Shown: positions 56,370 through 64,000 of the stretch, one piece after another
Numbering within the stretch: the stretch's first letter is position 1
Layout of the letters: each line of letters opens with the position of its first letter
Program-made: the position numbers and the translations under genes
The notes under the pieces: generated by a model
The model's input: only the letters and a program-made list of their open reading frames with translations
Databases searched by the model: none
Told to the model about the DNA's origin: nothing
Source: Laccaria trichodermophora
Taxonomy: Eukaryota; Basidiomycota; Agaricomycetes; Agaricales; Hydnangiaceae
Direction of reading: 5' to 3'
DNA length: 64,000 bases
Assembly: GCA_018417955.1 (NCBI GenBank)
Contig: JACTVC010000003.1
Coordinates: forward strand, 3,100,001 to 3,164,000

Positions 56370-57449
56370 GTTGACACAGCACTCTATCAGAAGAGGATTG
56401 ACTTTAGGTCCTTGAGCCCCACACTGAACTTCAACATGCAGACAATGCAGCAGGAGATCAGAAGACTTGCTCATGGCCAAGCCGACCTCCTGCAGAAACT
56501 CTGAGACCAACAGGTGCAAGTCAGCATCATGGAGTTGTCTACCTCTAGTATGCAGGAGTATTCGGTATTTGTGGTCCAAAAACAAGATATTGATCCAAGT
56601 GCCCTTCTCCCCCTGGCAGTTGACTCACCTGTGACCCTTTCACAATGTCTTTTGATGCTCAAAGAGATTACCTGGTTTATTCAAGATCAAGATAAGGCTA
56701 GCTGTTCTCTCATGGAAAAAATTGCAAATCTGGAATCCACTGTTTGGTTTTAGGAAGAAAAGATCACTGGAGGGACTCGACAGATGGACCGTATTGAAGA
56801 GTCTGCCCACATGTGTTGGAAGGACACACAAGAAGATTTGCAGTCCATCTGAAGTGATCACCAGAGACTGGAAGCCAAGGTAAGGGAAGCTGTCAAGACA
56901 CTGGAGAACAAGTGGGAGACTATGCCAGCTGCATTACAAGAGCATCTCACCCAGGCCTTTGAGAAACTTGCAAGCCGCATCAAAACTGCTGAGCTAACAC
57001 TCCACAACCTCACCAAATCAGTCACCACAGTTTTGGAGCTCAACCTGTGGCTTGGTGCCTGCCAATCAAGTCTGGAATCACTCATTATCCAGTTCCTTGG
57101 CAACAAGGAGAAGAAGCACACTGGCATCAATACTGATCACTCAGTCTCACCCAACCATGGTCAGAAAACCCAGCAGGCAAAAGTCTCCCTGACCCCAGGT
57201 GTCATTCTGCCAAACCTGGTTCCAGTTGATCACACGCAAGTCTCTCTGACCCCAGCCATCATTCTGCCTCAAACCATTCAGGCTCCAGCATCTGAGAGCC
57301 CAGCAGTCATTCTGTTGGCACCAAAGCCAGTTCCTCCAACCCAGGGAAGTTCACCCAGTCCTTACATTGGGGATAATAGGAAGTCACCTTGGCTACAGAA
57401 ACTCGAAGCCCAACAAATTCCCATGCAGAGTAAGTCCTCTACTTTGTGA
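56370..57449 (+). pseudogene. decayed coiled-coil protein gene with in-frame stops
   Basis: One frame can be followed through stops at about 56502 (TGA), 56751 (TAG) and 56850 (TGA): LAHGQADLLQKL, then SLMEKIANLESTVWF, MDRIEESAHMCW, and an open 175-codon end with LTQAFEKLASRIKTAELTLH and a Pro/Val-rich tail with repeated VSLTP(G/A)(V/I)ILP. The heptad-like pattern suggests a coiled coil, as in transposon-encoded structural proteins, but I do not recognise a family. Three stops in one frame argue for a pseudogene rather than introns. Confidence 0.5.
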
Positions 57450-57706
57450 GGATTCAAAAATCTGACCACCACCAAGTTTCAAACAATGACCAAACTCATG
57501 ATGACCAAACACCCTCTACTTAATAGTTAGTAGCATACATGTACATTTCTTGGACAATCTTCAATTTTTTTGGGGGCTTATTTAATATGAAGTCCTATGG
57601 ACATAATGAAAGCAGTAAGGCCTCAGCTTCTTTCACCACCACAGAGAAAAGCAAGGGAATCTTGGAGCAACTTTGTCTGATGGAGATCAGCACAGTAACA
57701 GCTTGG

Positions 57707-58100
57707 CATTTATTTTAGGCAGCCAAGTACAGTTGTTTGAGCCAGATCTGTTCCAACATGGGTATGTTTACAAGAAACGGTTGGTATAAACTTGATAGGG
57801 ATTTCGAACCAGGGGCGTGCATAATATATCTCAGAGCATCAAGTCAATGCATTGGCAGGACCATGCTTGGCTTCTTTCACAACCCAGTAAACAGCATTTA
57901 TTTTAGGCAGCCGAGTACAGTTGTTTGAGCCAGATCCATTCCAACATGGGTGTTTACAAGAAACATTGGTTGGTATAAACTTGGTAGGGATTTTGAACCA
58001 GGGGTGTGCATAATATATCTCACAGCCTCAAGTCAAATGTATTGGCAGTAACTGAACGTCACTGTGCTCAGCTTCTTGGGAGGTCATGGACCCAGTAAAC
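57707..58100. repeat. direct tandem repeat, ~187-bp period
   Basis: Unit 1 (57707-57860) and unit 2 (57894-58049) begin CATTTATTTTAGGCAGCC and end ATTGGCAG, with only scattered differences. The spacer (CTTCTTTCACAACCCAGTAAAC) recurs after unit 2, so the period is about 187 bp. On the minus strand both units contain a pol III B-box-like GGTTCGAAATCCC or GGTTCAAAATCCC. Confidence 0.85.
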
Positions 58101-58504
58101 TGCATGACTGAAGACTGGACCATGACTGGCAATGAAAAGCCAAGGTAACTTGGCAAATAAAAATGAAACTGGGCTGTAGTTGTCAACTGGATGGGCTGAT
58201 CCATGATGCATGGGATTCAAAGCTCTTCAGCTGACCCATGACACATGTTGAGCCCAATCCATGAAGAGACCAGTTGACCCAGGATCCAAGGCATTTTAGC
58301 TATGTCAATTCATGGGGTACACTTCTCGGCCGATGCACAGCACCAGTCCTAAGAGTGTCTTGATGGCTGGTCCATCTTTGATGGGGTCAATTGATCCATG
58401 GGCTCATCAGCAGGCACCATCAACTATGGTCTGTTTGTATGGTCGGGGGGCTCAGTGTTAGTGGGGTAAGGTAACTAATACTTGTGTATTTGAGACAGTG
58501 AAAA

Positions 58505-59273
58505 GCTGACTTACCAACACACTTTACACCAGTGCCCCTTTTCCATAGCTCCCATATTAACATTCTTATGTTCATTGTCCTTCTGGAAGATGGTACACAC
58601 ATCTGCAGTGTGATCTTGCTTGGTGCATGGCATAGTGGCCTGAAACAAGAGTTTAAACAGATATAATGATATGTAATAAAGTTGAATAACTTACCTCCTG
58701 GTCAGCCAGAGTTTCCCAGTACTCTGCTTCATCACAAGGTTCAGTTCCCACATCAACATCATCCCCCTCATCCTCATCCTCATCAAAATCTTCTACAGTG
58801 ACTAAGGGCAGCAGATCATTGTCGTTGAAGGAATCATCTGAGTCATCATCTCCAGGCTCGTTGGCAGACTTGCTGTTCTCAGTCTTCTGGGAGACTTGGC
58901 AGCCATCAATGCTGCTATTCACCTTGCATTTCACAGAGGCACTTGACTTGGTGTTGTCAGGATTGACAAGCCTGGCAGAAGGACACAAAGCATGAGTGCT
59001 GTGACAAGCACCAGCAATGATCTGAGAGGGAGGGGTGCTGTGGGAGAAGAAGGGGTGGATACTAGAGGGTTTGGGCAGAGCTCCAGGGCCAGAAATGGGT
59101 GTCTTGTCATCTGGATCATTATAAAACACAGTCTCAGAGGTGTTGAGAAACTTTCCAGTGGCATCAACAGCACAGCCTAGGTCAGACTTGTCAGGAGAGG
59201 GGTTGGGGTAGAATGTGGTGTTGTACTCACACTTTAATACAATAAAAAAAGGTGCAGTGGGCTGTTGAATCAC
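58505..59273 (-). pseudogene. transposon-associated acidic protein with short zinc motif (fragment)
   Basis: Exon 58653-59273 encodes a Ser/Pro-rich then strongly acidic region (DDDSDDSFNDND, FDEDEDEGDD). A second piece, 58505-58638, begins MPCTKQDHTADVCTIFQKDN and ends EKGHWCKVC at a donor GTAAGT. The GHWCxVC motif recalls the start of BED-type or similar zinc fingers in mushroom transposon proteins. No downstream catalytic part is visible. It is minus-strand, like the DUF6532 gene upstream of it. The function is unknown and it is probably a relic. Confidence 0.45.
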
Positions 59274-59352
59274 AATTCACTGTCACATAAAAGACAGTGT
59301 TGGTGCAGTGGGCTGTTAAATCACAATCCATTGTTGTGTAAAAGACTGTGTT
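59251..59352. repeat. 51-bp tandem duplication
   Basis: GGTGCAGTGGGCTGTT(G/A)AAT begins at 59251 and again at 59302; the two 51-bp units differ at a handful of positions. It lies at the 5' end of the acidic-protein fragment. Confidence 0.85.
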
Positions 59353-60088
59353 GCCTGGCTCCATGTGGCCATCAGCAAAAATGTGGAAAGTGTGTTGAGT
59401 GAACAGACCTTGAATTCCAAGAAAATGGCATCATTATGTGACATCACATCACATGGAAAAAATATGGCATCTGGTCTCATGTGGTTGTTAACAAAAGAAT
59501 AGGAGTCCAAGGGAGATCTCACCTTATGCGATGAAAATGTTTGTGTTATCATGCATTTAGAGTGCACTTGAGATTAATCTAGGGGAATGCACAATGTCAA
59601 CTCAGAAATCTGAAAATTTTCAAAGTTATGAACCTACTCATGTGTTTTTATCTACATCATGGACTCTTGTTGTATATCTGACTCCAAATGAGATTGCCAT
59701 CAAGAAAGACTGGATAGAAATTATGTAGTGGTATGAGCACAGAACTAAGTGCTCACAAGTTGTGGAAACTTACCTACCAATTGTACATGCCAGGTTCAGG
59801 ACAGGAACATCAAAAAAGACTGAGGGATTGCATGCATCTGCAAAAAGTTTGAAAGCTATATAGGTCTACAAGACCTAAATAGCTTCGTTAGGTAATTAGG
59901 TTGACCCCCAATATATAGGTACCAGTAGGCACCACATCTGTTATGTATGTTGTCATAGGTGGTCATAGGTTGATAGGCAGTAGACTACTTAAGCTAGGTA
60001 GGTCACCATAGCACCAATTAGAAGAGACAAAATAGGAGAAATGTTTTATTGGGTATTGGGATACACTAGGCTAGTAGTAGGCTGCACA
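59353..60088. other. intergenic, no gene recognised
   Basis: AT-rich sequence between two minus-strand transposon-associated relics. It includes short TAGGT-rich stretches (59870-60010) and no domain-bearing frame. Confidence 0.4.
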
Positions 60089-62309
60089 TCAATCCTCCTC
60101 TTCTGATGACACCAGACCTTCCCATTCCTTCTTTGCTGCCTCTACCTCATCTTCGGTGACCCTAGCAGCTTGAATAACTTGAGGTGCATCATCAGCCTTG
60201 GCATGTTTTCTAATGTTGTTAGAATTTGTACCAAAACTGAAATGGAAAAAGAATGTACCTCGCCATTTGAGCAGATGCTTACGCAAACATGAAATGATGT
60301 TTGCATCCTTCATCTTCTCAGCGAAGTCCTCAAGTCGTTTGAGGTGAGCAATGGACTTGTTCTTGTAGGTCACAGCTGAAAACTGGACATCGACGTGTTC
60401 TCCTGTTTGCCACTCGTCGAGGCAATTGTCAATCTAGATGCTGGGTGAGATGAAGGAAGAAAAAAAGTGTAATGAACTGCATACCACAGTGAGGACCAGT
60501 GCTAGAGTAACCAAAGAGAGCTCCTTGTTCTCCAAGAACTCTGAGTTCACAATGCCGTCGTCTGTTTTGTGCTTGAAATACATTTTGTTGATGATCATTT
60601 GAATGATGGGATGACAGTATAATCCAGTGCGATCAGCCAGATTCTATAAAAAAGATGTTGTAGTCATACGAAGGAATCAAAAAATGTAGAATGTGCCTTG
60701 TATGCGAAGCCGATGCAGTCTTGCAAATCCTCGACAAGATTGCGGTTGTCGTGCTTGGCATTCGTGGGACTGATCCCATAGGCAGCCTCGACAAGAGGGT
60801 GTGCAAGCGTTTTCAGCTACTCTCAGGCTTTGGAGGCACGCGCCATGATCTAGGTCCAATATCAATGGCAGTAGATATGAGGAGAATGGTACCCACCAAT
60901 TTCATTATGTCATGATCAAACTCTATGCGGATTCCCTGACCATTGCAAGCCTCAACCCAAGCCACCACTGCTGCCTTGCAATCTTCAACATGATCAGGAT
61001 AGGGTTCGACAGCTCCAATCTGAGTGCAATAGATAGAAATGGCTTCTTCAACAACGGACTTGGTCATGTCATCGAAGTCTGAGGTGCGAACGCAGCCTCG
61101 CGTTCCTGAAAACTCTGACTTTGGTTGTTTGATTATGACTGTTGTCTCAGCAGCTGGGGTAGTCAGAGGTTCCTTCCAGATGCATGGGTTTGGGGTAGAG
61201 ACCTATGCTTTGTTAGTGATGGTACAAGAAAGGAGGTCGATAACATAGTGACCTTTGACTGGGTGCTGTTGGGCTTTGGCCTATGAGTTATTGCTGGTGG
61301 GGAAGGCTTGACTTTGGAAAGTTCTTCAATGCAGGATGTGCATTTGGGTATACATGGCATGTCGGTTCTGGGTACTCTACACCAGCTGTGTGGGTCCCAA
61401 ATTCATCATCGCTATCTAAAAGTAACATTTTCGTCAGATGTAAGTTTTTGTATAAACATGATGACTTACACTCAGCATCCTCCACTACAAACTCACACTG
61501 ATAATAGGTTCCGTCACCAGCCATATAAAAGGATTGGGAGCAGGGGCTGTAAGGACCAGGGCCACGATGTGGAGCTGACTTGGCAGCTTGAAAAGGTTGC
61601 TGTTGAGGTGTAAGAGGTGGTGGTGCTGATCCATTAGGCCCAATCATCACAGGAGGCTGAGCCTGACCAGTGACACATCTGATTAATTTGGGTGGCTGTT
61701 TGTTGGCCTCATTGCTGTGGACTTGGAGCTGCATGGACAATGAAAAAAGGCTAGGTTAAACAGGTTTAATGATGTACTGGTGTAGCATTCAAATTTTCCT
61801 TTTCCTGGTCCACCTGATGAACAAGGGTACGTCTGTTTTGGACAGATGTTTTAATGATTGGTGCCAGTGTAACAGCAGTGAACTAGATAAATAAGATGTC
61901 GAAGATCAATGTCTTGAAAGAAATGAAAGAAAGAAATATACTCCATTTCCCACTGAGGCAGGATGATCTTCATCTTTGGATTCAGGGCCCATCTCTTCAT
62001 CAACATTGCCTGACAATGAATCATGCACATGAACCGGTAACTTTTGAAAGCCCATGATTTCTTCTTGGGCTTGATGAGCTCAAAGTGCCTGGGTATAGGC
62101 CTTGTCCTGGGCTACAACTTGCTTCTGGACTTTTTCTGTGACTAAATGTAAAGTCAGTCATGTAATGGTGTAATATACGAATGAAGAAACTGACCTATTT
62201 GTTGTTGCTTTGCAGACAGCATACACTGGCGGCCTGACAACATTGGTTCCACTTCAATTGGAACAGCAGCAGTAGCCTTGAGGGTAGATGTGCAAGTAGA
62301 ATGAGCCAT
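60089..62309 (-). pseudogene. DUF6532-type gene, disrupted
   Basis: Minus-strand multi-exon gene. The start MAHSTCTSTLKATAAVPIEV at 62309 meets a donor (GTCAGT), and the next exon has TEKVQKQVVAQDKAYTQAL followed by an in-frame TGA (62080-62082). Then come a Pro/Gln-rich exon (61288-61740), FDDMTKSVVEEAISIYCTQI with AVVAWVEACNGQGIRIEFDH (60813-61067), and VEAAYGISPTNAKHDNRNLV. The end is TYKNKSIAHLKRLEDFAEKM to an acidic terminus at 60089. This order matches the DUF6532 domain abundant in mushroom genomes near transposons; its activity is unknown. The early stop suggests a pseudogene, unless the exon is skipped. Confidence 0.6.
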
Positions 62310-62617
62310 GGCAAACAAAAAAAATGAGCGAAAGGCTGCAAAGAGTGTGAGAGGGGGATAAAAAATGGTACGCAGAAGTTCAAATGATGGACATGGCAGT
62401 TAAATAGTTGGCCAATGTGGTGGTGTCTCTTTTTTCATAGATCAACAAAACTTTAGGGGCAGATGCGTCAGTAATGTGACAAATGGGGAGTGTGTATGAA
62501 AGCAGATGGTCATATGAGACATGATGTTGATCAGGTTGAAATGGCTGGTGAAAAAATTGGTTATTGAATTTTCGTTGAAATTTTTACGACATCACCTTTC
62601 ATCTGACAAACTCAGCC
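62310..62617. promoter_or_regulatory. shared divergent upstream region
   Basis: 308 bp between the start of the DUF6532-type gene (minus, 62309) and the zinc-finger/Plavaka gene (plus, 62618). Both starts are flanked by the same GCCATGGC context. The spacing suggests a bidirectional promoter of one element. No TATA box is certain. Confidence 0.35.
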
Positions 62618-64000
62618 ATGGCATCCAAAGCTGAAGGGACTGCTCAGTGTGGCTTCTGTGGAAAGACCTTGCCGAACACTTCAGCACTGAACAAACATAT
62701 TAAACGAACTATTACCTGCAACAAAGCCTCACATCAGGAATTTGGAACCTATGTTGCCAATATCTGGAATGCACCTCAAGCACCTGCCACTGGCCCATCT
62801 GGATTTTCTTTGGAGCCTGCCCCTGAAATGGTTGGACCACCTATACCAACTGAAGGTGAATCTGAAACATCTGAACCTGGTGATCAGTCTGATCAAGGTC
62901 TTGAGGCCAGTCTTGACATACCTGAACCTCCAGCATCCCCTCCTCCTCCTCCTCCTCCTCCTCCTCCTCCTCCACACACTCCATCCATGACCTGTACTAC
63001 CAATGAAGAGATTCCAGATCAGGATACCTATCCTGAGTCCCACATTGAGGATTTTCCTGAAGAAAGAAAAGCCAGGGCTGGCTGGGGTTACGGTGTCCCA
63101 CTTTTTGAACACATTCGGCATGAGCAGGAGGAGGGTGGCACCTCACAGTGGGGACCCTTTGATAGCGATGTCAAAAATAGACAACCAATCGAACGAAGCC
63201 CTCTTACAACAATAACTGTAATTTTCTCAAGAAAGTTGATGCCCTGCTGACACAAGGGGCCACATGGACATGCAACATTGTAACAGCGCCAGGAGATCAA
63301 ACCAATGAAGATGGAAAGCCGATGCCACCAGAAAAGCTTGAGCTGTGGAGGCGGGATCCTGTGGATTGTGTAAAGGAGTTGATGAGTAACCCTGCTTTTA
63401 AAACAGTGCTGAAGTACGCACCTGAGCGAGTGTACCATGATAAGGAGGGGAATATACGTGTCTATGGCGAGATGTGGACTGGTGATTGGTGGTGGGACAC
63501 ACAAGTATGTTAGCCTTATATCACCAGACAACCACAGGCTAATTCCAGCAACAGTGGAAGCTTGATGTGGGGGCAACAATCACTGCTCTGATTCTCTCTT
63601 CAGACAAGACTCAATTAACCCAGTTTCAGGGTGACAAGAAAGCATGGCCTGTTTACCTTACAATTGGAAACATTGAGAAAGAGAAGCGTCACAAACCCTC
63701 AGCCCATGCCACCGTCCTTATTGGGTATTTACCAGTCACGAAGTTGGACAATTACACTGAAGTGACATGTTCTCAAGAGGGTTATCAACTTTTCCATTTC
63801 TGCATGGAGAAACTGTTAGCGCCACTCGTCAAAGCTGGGGAAGAGGGTGTCAACATTACCTGTGCAGACGGCATTGTTTGTCAGGTCTTCCCAATCCTTG
63901 CTTCATATGTTGCAGATTTTCTGGAGCAGTGTCTTGTCACATGCTGCAAATAGAGTTACTGCCCCAAGTGCTGAGTGGAACCAAAAGACCGAGGGGAGAT
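62618..64000 (+). pseudogene. Plavaka-type transposase, N-terminal part, decayed and cut by window end
   Basis: The first exon starts MASKAEGTAQCGFCGKTLPN, a C2HC-like zinc finger (CGFC...HIKRTITC), then a proline run (about 12 residues encoded by CCT repeats at 62938-62972) and RAGWGYGVPLFEHIR. Later pieces read LELWRRDPVDCVKELMSNPA, then the hallmark [19 protein letters not shown] and [17 protein letters not shown], followed by [15 protein letters not shown]. These are characteristic of Plavaka transposases, cut-and-paste elements of mushrooms. Near 63952 the expected zinc segment CCK-x-SYCPKC-x-VEPKDRG contains two in-frame stops (TAG, TGA), so this copy is probably inactive. The catalytic remainder lies beyond 64000. 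Confidence 0.75.

Overview
This is a stretch of nuclear genome from a filamentous fungus, most likely a mushroom-forming basidiomycete (Agaricomycetes). The evidence is many 48-66 nt GT-AG introns, clan-type F-box/LRR proteins, a copper-fist regulator, a basidiomycete-style caspase with a C-terminal extension, Plavaka and DUF6532-type transposon-associated genes, and a copia element. The species cannot be named from the sequence alone.

Layout. 1-14 kb is mostly conserved genes: RRP9 (U3 snoRNP WD40 protein), a copper-fist transcription factor, a 1,024-bp terminal-inverted-repeat (TIR) element holding a perfect 46-bp palindrome, a small secreted SH3-like protein, alanine aminotransferase, a split tRNA-Thr(AGU) and a caspase-domain protein. 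14-29 kb is a repeat-rich duplicated block. An intact F-box gene is followed by an aminoglycoside-phosphotransferase-like (APH) pseudogene interrupted by a 187-bp solo LTR. A second, inverted APH relic is split by a 7.6-kb CACTA-like element that itself contains a complete young Ty1/copia retrotransposon. A decayed F-box paralogue closes the block. 29-49 kb carries a small secreted protein with a decayed tail, RTC1/WDR24 (GATOR2/SEACAT subunit), a protein kinase, two MITE-like elements, a CorA-like Mg2+ transporter, and an F-box gene with a decayed neighbour.

49-53.7 kb holds the most unusual gene: one 1,468-residue, six-exon reading frame with two complete tandem metzincin zinc-protease domains, a long helical region and a C-terminal Ser-rich/beta-rich domain. 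53.7-64 kb is a transposon graveyard. It has simple tandem repeats, a TIR-bounded 1.66-kb element filled with polypurine and G/T-rich DNA, coiled-coil and zinc-finger pseudogenes, a broken DUF6532 gene and a divergently oriented, decayed Plavaka-type transposase that runs off the end.

Best candidates for something undescribed: (1) the copia LTR contains a 50-nt GT-AG intron-like segment and, in tandem, a copy of the flanking sequence from which exactly that segment is missing, as if a spliced copy had been written into the LTR; (2) the tandem double-metzincin protein; (3) a fully readable nested insertion history in which removing the elements and one target-site copy restores alignment between the two APH relics. 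Exon borders and coordinates were read by eye from splice motifs and reading frames; no alignment or search was run.
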